Part shown: piece after piece, positions 7,795-15,291 of the stretch
Numbering within the stretch: the stretch's first letter is position 1
How the letters are laid out: each line of letters opens with the position of its first letter
NCBI GenBank assembly: GCA_964501075.1
Contig: CAZCRE010000009.1
Span: 1 to 24,639, forward strand
Length of the DNA stretch: 24,639 nucleotides
Reading direction: 5' to 3'
Origin: CAZCRE01 sp964501075
GTDB taxonomy: Archaea > Thermoproteota > Bathyarchaeia > Bathyarchaeales > Bathycorpusculaceae
The notes under the pieces: model-generated
Told to the model about the DNA's origin: nothing
The model's input: only the letters and a program-made list of their open reading frames with translations
Databases searched by the model: none
Program-made: the position numbers and the translations under genes

Positions 7795-8760
7795 CTATAC
7801 TTTTGCGCCACACTCTGGACAGAACTTTGAAGACGCAGGAATAGTCTTCCCACATTTTGAGCAGGTTATCGTACCGCTTGAAGGGGGAGTCAGCGTTGTT
7901 CCGCATTCAGAACAGAATTTAGACGTTGCAGGAACCCTCGCGCCACATTTGGGACAGATGACTAGAGCAGCTGCTGGCGCCTGAGCCGGACCCGTAGGGG
8001 TCATTATTTGCGGTATCAACACCATACCCGTGCCAAGTCCAGCACCTGACGATTTGCCTAGCGATTCAGCCGCTTTCTTGACCGTTTCCATTCGCAACAC
8101 TTCTTCAGGTGCAGTCTTTCCCGTCCTAAGCCAGAACAATCGTTCACGGTATTCAGGTGTAGTGTCAATTCCTTCAAACTTCAAATCTGTCAGTTCCAGG
8201 CCGATCCGCTTGAAGTAGTCCATGATGGCGTTTTTGACAACCACTGAAGTTTCGTCAAGCCTTGTGAAAACCGAAAGCAAATCATAGTGTGAAAGCTCAT
8301 CAATCATCTTCTCATTCAGGAAGCCCCGCAAGTAATTGTTGACGTCTCCAGTGGAGTAGGCGTTCTGTCCACCGACCACCTCGTTAACGAACAACTGTGG
8401 ACTCTCAACCTTGAACCAGAATGTGCCGAAAACCTTCAACGGGGCAAGTTCGGTTGTCTGGGCTTGGGTTCCGTATTTTCCTGCGAAAACCTTCGTTGCG
8501 ATGAAAATCACTGCGGCTTTGAAAGGTTTCTCCTTGTAACCCGCAATCCGTGAGAGCAAGCCAGTCAGCAACGGCAGATTCAGCGTGGTTAACACGTGTC
8601 TTCCAGCATTGAACACGTCGTAGGCCTTGCCATCTCTGAAGAAAACAGCAACTTCGTACTCGTGTACTATTAGCTGAGCACCCCACGTTATCTCTTCGTC
8701 AGGGTATCTCCATACGATATCTTCGGCACCAGGATTCTTCCACTCTATAACTTGTGGCAT
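7795..8760 (-). CDS. SPFH/Band 7 protein with two C-terminal zinc ribbons
   Basis: 321 residues, resembling the COG4260 stomatin/prohibitin-like family with C-terminal zinc ribbons. The SPFH part spans about 10-215: an entry region with GAQLIVHEYEVAVFFRDGKA, a central strand with LKVFGTFWFKV, and the VKNAIMDYFKRIGLELTDLKFEGI helix-strand pair. A low-complexity Gly/Ala/Pro linker (about 236-266) leads to two zinc ribbons, Cys 269/272/283/286 and Cys 300/303/314/317. There is no N-terminal transmembrane helix, unlike classic stomatins. SPFH proteins form large oligomeric scaffolds; the role of this subfamily is not established. It begins one base after the coiled-coil gene and is followed by the four-helix membrane protein, so the three are probably one transcript and one complex. 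Confidence 0.85.
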   Translation of the reverse strand: MPQVIEWKNPGAEDIVWRYPDEEITWGAQLIVHEYEVAVFFRDGKAYDVFNAGRHVLTTLNLPLLTGLLSRIAGYKEKPFKAAVIFIATKVFAGKYGTQAQTTELAPLKVFGTFWFKVESPQLFVNEVVGGQNAYSTGDVNNYLRGFLNEKMIDELSHYDLLSVFTRLDETSVVVKNAIMDYFKRIGLELTDLKFEGIDTTPEYRERLFWLRTGKTAPEEVLRMETVKKAAESLGKSSGAGLGTGMVLIPQIMTPTGPAQAPAAALVICPKCGARVPATSKFCSECGTTLTPPSSGTITCSKCGKTIPASSKFCPECGAKV

Positions 8761-8761
8761 T

Positions 8762-9298
8762 TCAATTCACTCCCAAGATCACTTCTTGTCTCTTATCAAA
8801 AGCTTCCTCGAAATCCTCTAAGGCATCAGAAAGAGATTGAACACGTTCCTTCGCCTTATCGAACTTTTGCTTCATAGCTTCCGACTTGAATTCTGAAACC
8901 TCATCAGCCAATTTGTCCACGCCGGCAATCAGCTGATTGTCAAAATCGATCATCCTGTCAAGCGCTTCTTCCTCAATTTTAACGACATCAAAGAAACCTG
9001 CATACCCGTAGGAAGCATGATTCACCTTCTCACTGACACGATCAAACCTTGCAACAAGTCGATCCATGTCAGTCAAAACCTCAAATGAACGGCGATCAGA
9101 CAACTTCTGAAAAACAGTTTTAAGGTCATTCCTAGCCTGCGATATTCTCTGGTATAGATTGTTTCGAATAAGCCTGTCAGATTCTCTTCGCAACTCCTTC
9201 TCCTTGTAACCGCGAAAACCCGGTAGCGCCGCAACTATTCGCTCGGAAAGCCTCATCTGCTTTTTGGCCTTGCCATAAACATCTTTATTCTCGCTCAT
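8762..9298 (-). CDS. coiled-coil protein linked to the SPFH gene
   Basis: 178 residues, highly charged and almost entirely helical by eye. The N-terminal block RIVAALPGFRGYKEKELRRE (about 20-39) looks like a conserved segment. Heptad-like helices follow (about 40-85 and 105-170), the second strongly acidic and basic. There is no signal peptide or membrane segment. I do not recognise a characterised family. It is the first gene of the unit, separated from the SPFH gene by a single base, so a physical partnership with the SPFH oligomer is the natural reading. A TATA-like ACTTTAAAAG at 9350-9358 lies upstream. Confidence 0.8.
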   Translation of the reverse strand: MSENKDVYGKAKKQMRLSERIVAALPGFRGYKEKELRRESDRLIRNNLYQRISQARNDLKTVFQKLSDRRSFEVLTDMDRLVARFDRVSEKVNHASYGYAGFFDVVKIEEEALDRMIDFDNQLIAGVDKLADEVSEFKSEAMKQKFDKAKERVQSLSDALEDFEEAFDKRQEVILGVN

Positions 9299-9349
9299 GA
9301 ATCATTACCTTATCTTATTTTTTCGATTCACACATGAAATAGATGGTTG

Positions 9350-9358
9350 CTTTTAAAG
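9350..9358 (-). promoter_or_regulatory. TATA-like element for the coiled-coil/SPFH unit
   Basis: Minus-strand ACTTTAAAA lies 52-60 bases before the ATG at 9298 and only a few bases after the stop codon of the upstream zinc-ribbon gene. It suggests the SPFH unit can be transcribed independently of the dehydrogenase unit. Sequence resemblance only. Confidence 0.35.
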
Positions 9359-9362
9359 TTTC

Positions 9363-10115
9363 TCAAAGCACGCCAAACCCAGATGAGGGGATGTCGCCTT
9401 TGATCACCATACCGGATGCCCCATCCACTAACAGCTGGTAGAGCTTGCCCTTGTACTCAAACTTCACAAACCAAATTGGCGCATGCAAATAAACAATTTG
9501 CTTCACGTTGATGCTTGTATTCATCTCTATGATCTTATCAACATCCTCTTGCGCTAGGTAACGATGATGCTGATCAATCTGTTGCCTAGCAAACTCCACG
9601 GCATCATCCTTGTCGATCTCACTGTTCAAAACCTTCGCAAACCCTTCAATCTTTCTGAAATCAAATGGAATCTTGCCGGCCAGTGGCACATCGTACTCCT
9701 TTGTCGGAAACTCGGTTGCTTTCCTCGCCAACACCAGCCAATCATATTCTTTCTCAATCTTCCCTTCCTTGACGACAGCAGGAGCCATGCGCTCGAAAAC
9801 CCCCTTGTAGCTGCTTTTCGCTTCAACAGACACAACCCAAAAAGGCAAATAAACCAAGTTTTTCTCCTGGATTTTCGACTTCTTAGCCAAGTCTGACGGT
9901 TTAATAAAACCAGTACGCATCCAATTTATGATAGGCGCGTCCACAGACGCTAGGTCATACCGGTTCAGCAATATGGAATGCTCAAATGTGAATGGTTGCC
10001 CCGTCTCTATGACAATGGTGTAACCACAGTACTTGCATGTGGCCAATATTTCGCCTGGCTTGAATGATATTGGCGCACCGCAATGCGAACAGTGTATCTC
10101 GTCAACGACAGCCAT
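9363..10115 (-). CDS. zinc-ribbon protein with a two-part YLPFW-type domain
   Basis: 250 residues. An N-terminal zinc ribbon (Cys 9/12/27/30) is followed by a soluble domain with two related motifs: LVYLPFWVVSVEAKSSYKG (87-105) and IVYLHAPIWFVKFEYKGK (207-224), the latter leading into LLVDGASGMVIKGDIP. The repeated 'reaches Tyr-Leu-Pro-x-Trp then an aromatic strand and a Gly turn' pattern occurs in archaeal and bacterial zinc-ribbon proteins of unknown function. No catalytic residues are evident. It starts five bases after the FAD-dehydrogenase stop, so the two are probably co-transcribed, and it lies 64 bases before the SPFH unit, another zinc-ribbon-rich gene set. The function is unknown. 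Confidence 0.8.
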   Translation of the reverse strand: MAVVDEIHCSHCGAPISFKPGEILATCKYCGYTIVIETGQPFTFEHSILLNRYDLASVDAPIINWMRTGFIKPSDLAKKSKIQEKNLVYLPFWVVSVEAKSSYKGVFERMAPAVVKEGKIEKEYDWLVLARKATEFPTKEYDVPLAGKIPFDFRKIEGFAKVLNSEIDKDDAVEFARQQIDQHHRYLAQEDVDKIIEMNTSINVKQIVYLHAPIWFVKFEYKGKLYQLLVDGASGMVIKGDIPSSGFGVL

Positions 10116-10120
10116 GTTTT

Positions 10121-11503
10121 CTATGCCTTCGACTTCGCTCTTTTCAATATTTCTCTCGCCACGATAACACCTGACGCGGAGGCTTGAATGAGTCCTCTTG
10201 TGACGCCGGCGCCATCACCGACAGTAAACAAGTTATGGACTCTGGTCTCCAGACAATTACTCAGTTCAAGTCTTGAAGAATAGAACTTCACTTCAACACC
10301 GTACAGCAAGGTGTCTCTGGAGTGTATTCCTGGAGCTATCGTGTCCAAGGCCTGAAGCATCTCCCTTATGTCAGCAAGATAACGATAAGGCAAAACAAAA
10401 CTCAGGTCGCCAGGTGTAGCATTCTTCAAAGTGGGTGTCACCACGCTTCTACTGATCCTTTCAGGCGTTGATCGTCTACCTGACTCCAGGTCGCCCAAAC
10501 GCTGTATTATGACGCCTCCCCCGAGAAGGTTCGAAAGACGAGCGATGTATTTTCCATAGGCTATGGGTTCTTTGAATGGCTCCGTGAAGGACGTGCTAAC
10601 CAAGATGGCGAAGTTCGTGTTCTCCGTCTTGCTTTCTGCATAGCTTTGGCCGTTAACAGTCAGAACTCCATCGTATGATTCTGTTATGACCTGGCCGTAA
10701 GGCGCAACGCAGAAAGTGCGAACCTGATCGTCAAAAGACCTGGAATAGTAGATGAGCTTAGGCTCATAAAGAACGCTCGTCAGCTCCTCCATGACAGAAG
10801 ATAGGACTTCAACCCTGATTCCAATGTCAACTGGGTTGTTGAGAGTCTTCAATCCAAGGGTCTGAGCTTCTGTCTGAAGCCATTCAGCCCCACTTCTGCC
10901 AGGCGCCACGATAACATGTTTTGCGCGAAGTCTTTCGCCATCAACGGTCTCGACACCTTCCACGATGTGGTTCTTCACTGTGAGCCCTTTAACGTCGGTC
11001 TTGGGCCTAAACTCGACCTTGCCGTTTAGTTCCTGCCGCATTTTGCGAAGAGTTTGAGCACACCAATCTGTTCCCATATGCCGAATTTCTTGGCGAATAA
11101 GCTTAAGACCAGCAAGCGCGGCCTTCCGTTCAATTTCATCAATTCTCTCTACGTTCGTACCGTAGGTGTGTTCAGTTGCCCCGAACCTACGATAGACACT
11201 GTCAGCATATTTTACGAGCTGTTCAAGTTCCTTGGTTGAAACATACTGGTTCAGCCAACCACCTACATCAGTAGACAACGTGAGCTTACCATCACTGAAA
11301 GCCCCAGCACCACCCCACCCCGACAGAACCGTGCACGGGTCACAATGTACACATTCAAAGCCGCGGCTTGATGGACATTTACGCTGGTTTATGTCCTGTC
11401 CCCGATCCAACATGAGAACCTTAAGGTTATTCTTTTGCGTGAGCTCAAGAGCCGAAAAGATCCCTGCTGGTCCCGCACCGACAATTATTACGTCATACTT
11501 CAA
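10121..11503 (-). CDS. FAD-dependent dehydrogenase (COG2509-like)
   Basis: 460 residues. The dinucleotide-binding motif VGAGPAG (8-14) at the N-terminus binds the FAD ADP part. GWGGAGAFSDGKLTL (62-76) and the C-terminal TVGDGAGVTRGLIQASASG (about 428-446) are characteristic of the COG2509 group of uncharacterised flavoproteins. A cysteine group, Cys 43 then C-x2-C-x2-C at 51/54/57, sits between the first helix and the GGAG segment and could bind a metal or an Fe-S cluster. The protein is cytoplasmic, and the substrate and electron acceptor are unknown. It is the first gene of a pair with the zinc-ribbon protein. A TATA-like AAATATATGC at 11547-11556 precedes the ATG at 11503. Confidence 0.88.
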   Translation of the reverse strand: MKYDVIIVGAGPAGIFSALELTQKNNLKVLMLDRGQDINQRKCPSSRGFECVHCDPCTVLSGWGGAGAFSDGKLTLSTDVGGWLNQYVSTKELEQLVKYADSVYRRFGATEHTYGTNVERIDEIERKAALAGLKLIRQEIRHMGTDWCAQTLRKMRQELNGKVEFRPKTDVKGLTVKNHIVEGVETVDGERLRAKHVIVAPGRSGAEWLQTEAQTLGLKTLNNPVDIGIRVEVLSSVMEELTSVLYEPKLIYYSRSFDDQVRTFCVAPYGQVITESYDGVLTVNGQSYAESKTENTNFAILVSTSFTEPFKEPIAYGKYIARLSNLLGGGVIIQRLGDLESGRRSTPERISRSVVTPTLKNATPGDLSFVLPYRYLADIREMLQALDTIAPGIHSRDTLLYGVEVKFYSSRLELSNCLETRVHNLFTVGDGAGVTRGLIQASASGVIVAREILKRAKSKA

Positions 11504-11546
11504 AGGGCTTATCCCCTGAAACCCAGAGCTAGATGTAAAACAACTA

Positions 11547-11556
11547 GCATATATTT
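11547..11556 (-). promoter_or_regulatory. TATA-like element for the FAD dehydrogenase unit
   Basis: Minus-strand AAATATATGC lies about 45-53 bases before the ATG at 11503. It is flanked by two CTAG tetramers (11544-11547 and 11557-11560), which may be coincidental. Strong match to an archaeal TATA box by eye. Confidence 0.45.
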
Positions 11557-11590
11557 CTAGCGAGCATGCTGATGGTGAAAACTCCAGCGG

Positions 11591-11932
11591 TTACTTTCCC
11601 CTTATAGGTACGAGACATAGAAACATCAGGGTCGTTTTCCCCGTGTTCTTGAACTGGTGCAGCTCGTTAGGAGCAACAAAAACAACGTTACCAGGCACAA
11701 TTCTCTCTTCTCCACGCTCTCCGACTACTACACCTTTGCCTTTCAAGACAAAAGCCTCATGCTCCCAAGGATGAGTATGCAAGGGACTGTTGCCTTCAGG
11801 CTCCATCTCAAAAAGTCTCATGGCAAAGCTCGGCGCACCCATTTCTTTCGTAATAAGCCAACGCACCTTCAACTTTGATGCACCCTCATCCGCGTCCTTC
11901 GCTTCAACATTCGTATATGGAAATACTCGCAT
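11591..11932 (-). CDS. cupin-domain protein
   Basis: A single-cupin protein of 113 residues from the ATG at 11932. The cupin motif 1 reads PLHTHPWEHEAFVLKGKG, giving His, His and Glu ligands, and motif 2 (VAPNELHQFKNTG) gives the last His, so a mononuclear metal site is intact. Small cupins of this type include sugar isomerases, dioxygenases and ligand sensors; the substrate cannot be deduced. The frame extends to a TTG at 11968, but a TATA-like AATTATTAAG at 11986-11995 predicts a transcript start near 11965, and the residues before the ATG look non-conserved. It appears monocistronic. Confidence 0.82.
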   Translation of the reverse strand: MRVFPYTNVEAKDADEGASKLKVRWLITKEMGAPSFAMRLFEMEPEGNSPLHTHPWEHEAFVLKGKGVVVGERGEERIVPGNVVFVAPNELHQFKNTGKTTLMFLCLVPIRGK

Positions 11933-11985
11933 TCCGTTCACTCTTCTCAAACTAATGACAGCGAGCAACTATTCTCTGTTCTCTC

Positions 11986-11995
11986 TTAATAATTG
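11986..11995 (-). promoter_or_regulatory. TATA-like element for the cupin gene
   Basis: Minus-strand AATTATTAAG, placing the expected transcription start near 11965 and a leader of about 30 bases before ATG 11932. Sequence resemblance only. Confidence 0.35.
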
Positions 11996-12074
11996 TAGCC
12001 ACCCTCACAGGCAATTCTTGCATATTCCCGAGTGCTGCAAAAGACGAGAAAACCTTCTCTCTCGAATTGAAAAA

Positions 12075-12353
12075 CTAGTCCTTTATCGCTTCTATTACGC
12101 TCATCACGTTCCACAGTTTCACTCTAGTGTACTGTGGCATGTTAGGATCCTGCAAAATCTCATCCAGAAGAGATATCGCGTTTGCAGCATTAACCGCAGG
12201 AGTGTATTCAGTATCCTGTAAAGCACCAATGGAGTCTTTTGCAGCTCTCCTAATGTTTCTCGGCGTTGTATTGTCCTCAGAAACCTGAGAAAGAACAGAA
12301 ATCGCCTGCTTTATCCTCTCTTCATATTCCTCCATCTTCTTCTTCCTAACCAT
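12075..12353 (-). CDS. UPF0147 family protein
   Basis: A small helical protein, 92 residues from the ATG at 12353. The segments IKQAISVLSQVSEDNTTPRN, IRRAAKDSIGALQD and AANAISLLDEILQDPNMP with the following YTRVKLWNVMSVIE are the hallmark of the archaeal UPF0147 family, which is widespread and uncharacterised. An in-frame GTG at 12362 would add three residues and cannot be excluded, because archaeal transcripts are often leaderless. It is transcribed divergently from the UPF0148 gene, across a gap of about 70 bases containing one TATATAA-like element. Confidence 0.88.
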   Translation of the reverse strand: MVRKKKMEEYEERIKQAISVLSQVSEDNTTPRNIRRAAKDSIGALQDTEYTPAVNAANAISLLDEILQDPNMPQYTRVKLWNVMSVIEAIKD

Positions 12354-12384
12354 AACTATCACCGTGAAACTTGCGCGGTAACGT

Positions 12385-12393
12385 TGTTATATG
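12385..12393. promoter_or_regulatory. possible shared TATA element of a compact divergent promoter
   Basis: The sequence GTTATATGA lies between the UPF0147 gene (minus) and the UPF0148 gene (plus), about 32 bases from one start codon and 34 from the other. It reads as a TATA-like box in both directions, which would put transcript starts near 12362 and 12416. A second candidate, CTATTTACT at 12402-12410, is too close to the plus-strand start. Inference from spacing. Confidence 0.35.
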
Positions 12394-12426
12394 AGATCTC
12401 GTACCTATTTACTTTGGGGCTTAATA

Positions 12427-12792
12427 ATGTCGCGCACAGAATCCGAAGATGGACACGTCAAACGTATGGCTGACCTACTACGGCAAGGCTCAGCCCTCAC
12501 AGAGCTAGCTTGCCCTGCCTGCGCTTCCCCACTTTTCAGACTGAGAAATGGAGATCTATGGTGCGCAAAATGCAAAAAGAGAGTCATAGTCGTGAAAGAA
12601 GATGAGGACGTTGAAAAAGTAACGAGATCTATGACTTTAGAAAAGCTTGAGGCGACGTTACTGACGAAGGTTCAGGAAATACAGGACAAAATGCAGCACA
12701 CGGAGAACCCAGAAGAAATACAAAAGCTAGGCATAACCCTTTCAGGTTTGCTGGACAACATTGAAAGAACAAGGAAAGCGAAAAAAGTCTAG
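12427..12792 (+). CDS. UPF0148 / Sjogren's autoantigen-like zinc-ribbon protein
   Basis: 121 residues from the ATG at 12427. An upstream in-frame ATG at 12391 overlaps the presumed TATA element and is disfavoured. A short helix, KRMADLLRQGSALTE, leads into a zinc ribbon with Cys 29/32 and Cys 46/49 around FRLRNGDLWC. The rest is a charged coiled coil (about 65-121). This is the layout of the archaeal UPF0148 family, related to the human autoantigen p27/SSSCA1; its molecular role in archaea is not established. It is followed after 14 bases by an unrecognised gene, probably on the same transcript. Confidence 0.88.
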   Translation: MSRTESEDGHVKRMADLLRQGSALTELACPACASPLFRLRNGDLWCAKCKKRVIVVKEDEDVEKVTRSMTLEKLEATLLTKVQEIQDKMQHTENPEEIQKLGITLSGLLDNIERTRKAKKV

Positions 12793-12806
12793 ATGGAAAA
12801 CAGAGA

Positions 12807-13316
12807 ATGCTCGGATTCTACGAGAATTTCCCCGAAACCATCCATGGAATAGCACGTGTTGCCGTTTCATTCTCAACAAAGAGACTGCAGCAAATGCTCA
12901 TAGCAACGTTCCAGAAACTGAACTCTAAGACGTACAGCATTGAAACTCTAGCAGTTCCTTCCATACGTAAATGCACAGTTGATTTCGAGTTCGGAATAGC
13001 CGAAGGCAAAGGTTTCAACTACATCGACAATGAAGAAACTGCTAAGACGCTACAAGCAATGCAAAAAAAGCCTTTTGGAATCATGGACTTTTTTTGCGCC
13101 TTACGCTATCACAAAACACAAGGAAAAGAAAGCTCCCCATTGAGGTTTGATTATTTCATGGTGCGTCTAGCATTCAATGAAGGCTTAATGGAGATGCGAA
13201 TTTCCCATGAAAAAGGACCACGACATGTCGAACCTGAAGACGTCATACGCCTCATCGTTAATGAGGTTAATCAAGCTTGCAAGAAGAAAACACTGAGAAT
13301 ACTTGATCTTGCTTAG
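12807..13316 (+). CDS. unrecognised protein in the UPF0148 unit
   Basis: 169 residues with no family I recognise. It looks like a soluble alpha/beta protein: amphipathic strands such as IARVAVSFST and CTVDFEFGIAEG, a segment LRFDYFMVRLAFNEGLMEMRISHEKG, and a C-terminal helix EDVIRLIVNEVNQACKKK. There are no obvious catalytic motifs, signal peptide or membrane helix. The ATG at 12807 is chosen because it is 14 bases after the UPF0148 stop, with a purine-rich GGAAAACAGAGA before it. Its stop codon overlaps that of convergent tmk by 4 bases (13313-13316). Codon use looks like that of its neighbours, and the open frame plus tight packing argue that it is real. Confidence 0.75.
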   Translation: MLGFYENFPETIHGIARVAVSFSTKRLQQMLIATFQKLNSKTYSIETLAVPSIRKCTVDFEFGIAEGKGFNYIDNEETAKTLQAMQKKPFGIMDFFCALRYHKTQGKESSPLRFDYFMVRLAFNEGLMEMRISHEKGPRHVEPEDVIRLIVNEVNQACKKKTLRILDLA

Positions 13317-13912
13317 CAGGCCCGCTCCAAGAACGCCAGAACCATTCTCAAGAGTTCTTCTCCAACTTTCTCTTTCGACGCATTCCCATCTACCAGCGTG
13401 AGTTCCCCGCTTTCAACAAATCGCGTGTAAACCTCTCGAACCCTGCGCTGCGTTTCAAGATTCTCCATGACCGATTTTCTCGGTTTCAACCTTTGAACAA
13501 CCGTTTCTGGATGCACGTCAATGAATACTGCAAGATCAGGTTTCATAGCATGCTTGTTTATTTGCCTGATCCAATTCAGGTCAACTCCTGCCGCTCCTTG
13601 ATAAGCTAGAGACGAGTACAGGTAGCGGTCTGAGATGACAAGTTCGCCTCTATTCAGAGCTGGCATAATCTCTTTCTTCACATGTTCAGATCGGTCAGCT
13701 GCAAACAGCAAAGCTTCAACGACGCTTGAACCCCGTTGCTCAACATCCAGACAGTACTCTTTGATGAATTGCCCAACGTTTCCTTGACTCGGTTCAGCCG
13801 TGTAGACCGCGTTGTATCCGACTTTCAACCTGTCCACTAGCAACTTTGCCTGCGTTGTCTTGCCGCAACCGTCCAACCCCTCAACACAAATGAAGAAGCC
13901 CTTTCCCTTCAT
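13313..13912 (-). CDS. tmk: thymidylate kinase
   Basis: 199 residues, the usual length. Phosphorylates dTMP to dTDP with ATP in the cytoplasm. The P-loop EGLDGCGKTT (11-20), TAEPSQGNVG (38-47) in place of the bacterial REPGG motif, the ISDRYLYSSLAYQG motif (93-106) and a LID-like RLKPRKS region (141-147) are all present. ATG 13912 is about 33 bases downstream of a minus-strand CTTATAATG element (13946-13954). The gene is convergent with the unrecognised gene at 12807-13316 and shares four bases at the stop codons. It is divergent from the HD-domain gene. Confidence 0.94.
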   Translation of the reverse strand: MKGKGFFICVEGLDGCGKTTQAKLLVDRLKVGYNAVYTAEPSQGNVGQFIKEYCLDVEQRGSSVVEALLFAADRSEHVKKEIMPALNRGELVISDRYLYSSLAYQGAAGVDLNWIRQINKHAMKPDLAVFIDVHPETVVQRLKPRKSVMENLETQRRVREVYTRFVESGELTLVDGNASKEKVGEELLRMVLAFLERAC

Positions 13913-13944
13913 AGGATTCGTCCCTCAAGATTTCAGACGTTAGA

Positions 13945-13955
13945 CATTATAAGAG
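13945..13955 (-). promoter_or_regulatory. TATA-like element for tmk
   Basis: Minus-strand CTCTTATAATG is centred about 38 bases before the tmk ATG at 13912 and would give a short leader. It lies back to back with the plus-strand element at 13964-13973 in an 87-base divergent region. Confidence 0.4.
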
Positions 13956-13963
13956 CAAAGACG

Positions 13964-13973
13964 CATTAATAAC
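13964..13973 (+). promoter_or_regulatory. TATA-like element for the HD/AcnX unit
   Basis: CATTAATAAC is centred about 32 bases before the ATG at 14000, giving an expected transcript start a few bases before the codon, so the message would be nearly leaderless. Sequence resemblance only. Confidence 0.4.
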
Positions 13974-13999
13974 TATCCAAAAATCTGAGGAAACCTTCA

Positions 14000-15280
14000 A
14001 TGCCCAAAAACTACTGGGGCGAAATAAAAGACCCCGTACATGGCTACGTCTACATAACCGAACAAGAAAAGGAAATCATAGACTCGTACCCTGTACAGAG
14101 ATTGCATAGACTCCGACAACTTGCAGGATCAGAGTACGTGTATCCGGGAGCCAACCACACCCGTTTTGAGCATTCAATAGGCGTCATGTACTTAGCAAGC
14201 AGAGTCGTCGAGAATTCAGGTATCTCACAATACATAAGCGAAGACGAAGCTAAACTCGTCAAAATCGCAGGTTTGCTTCACGATGTTGGGCACGGACCCT
14301 TCTCACATGTATTTGAGCACCTGCTCGACAGGGAACTTGGCAAGACCCATGAAGACTTGACGACGTGGATAATTGAAAACAGTGAATTGAAAGAAATACT
14401 GAGAAGAAATGGATATCACCCAGAAGAAGTGGGAAAGCTAGCAGTCGGAAGGCTCCACAGACCGAAGAAAGCCTTCTTGGACCAAATAATAAGCAGCGCA
14501 GTCGATGTGGACAAACAAGACTTCATAGTCAGAGACACACACCACACTGGCGCAGAGTACGGGTTCGTAGACATTTTCAGATTAATCCACGCACTAGACG
14601 TGTTGGGTGGAAACTTGGCTGTCGACTTGGGTGCACTGTCAGCACTTGAATCCCTCATAATTGCCCGGATGGAATCGTTCAGAAGCATATACTTTCACAG
14701 GGTTGGAAGAGCGGCTCAAATAATGTTGGCCATGGCAATGGAAAAAGCAAATGGCGAACTCGGATTCACCCGATTCAAGACACCTGATGAATATATGGCC
14801 ATGGATGATTACACGGTTTGGACGGCTCTGAAGAATTGTAAGAAGTCGAACGCGATAATTAGAGACCTTGAAAGAAGAAGATTGCTGAAATGCGCATATG
14901 AAAGAACCTTCTACGAAAAAGACACCATGGTTTCAAACATTTTCGGCCGCGAAACTCACAGAACACAACTCCAAACGGACATTGCAGATAAAGCAGGGAT
15001 TGCGGCGGAAGAAGTGATAATTGACGTTCCCACAGTGCCTTCTGTTCCCTATCACCATTCAGCCCTTTTGGAACCCATGGAAATCCCAGCCTTTTACAAA
15101 GCACAGAGCGGGGAGAAAATCCCGCAACGTCTGAGCGAAATTTCAAAGATCTTCGAAACGCTCAGAGGCTTCATAAACATTCTTCGAGTCTACACAAAAG
15201 AAGAAAACCGTGAGAAAGTCAGCCGCGCGGCATCAAAGATCCTTGGCGAAGTCCCAGCAACTGCAAAAATATCCTACTAG
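14000..15280 (+). CDS. HD-domain phosphohydrolase (SAMHD1/dGTPase-like)
   Basis: 426 residues. The N-terminal IKDPVHGYVYIT and the metal-binding motifs HTRFEHSIGV (53-62), LLHDVGHGPFSH (92-103) and SAVDVDKQDFIVRD (166-179) form a complete H...HD...D set, as in the SAMHD1/YdhJ-like archaeal HD hydrolases. Family members hydrolyse dNTPs or other phosphate monoesters and anhydrides; the substrate here is unknown. The protein is cytoplasmic and the C-terminal helical region (about 250-426) is less recognisable. The acnX small-subunit gene begins 11 bases after the stop, so a joint transcript with the mevalonate-pathway enzyme is likely. Confidence 0.9.
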   Translation: MPKNYWGEIKDPVHGYVYITEQEKEIIDSYPVQRLHRLRQLAGSEYVYPGANHTRFEHSIGVMYLASRVVENSGISQYISEDEAKLVKIAGLLHDVGHGPFSHVFEHLLDRELGKTHEDLTTWIIENSELKEILRRNGYHPEEVGKLAVGRLHRPKKAFLDQIISSAVDVDKQDFIVRDTHHTGAEYGFVDIFRLIHALDVLGGNLAVDLGALSALESLIIARMESFRSIYFHRVGRAAQIMLAMAMEKANGELGFTRFKTPDEYMAMDDYTVWTALKNCKKSNAIIRDLERRRLLKCAYERTFYEKDTMVSNIFGRETHRTQLQTDIADKAGIAAEEVIIDVPTVPSVPYHHSALLEPMEIPAFYKAQSGEKIPQRLSEISKIFETLRGFINILRVYTKEENREKVSRAASKILGEVPATAKISY

Positions 15281-15291
15281 AGAGCACGACA

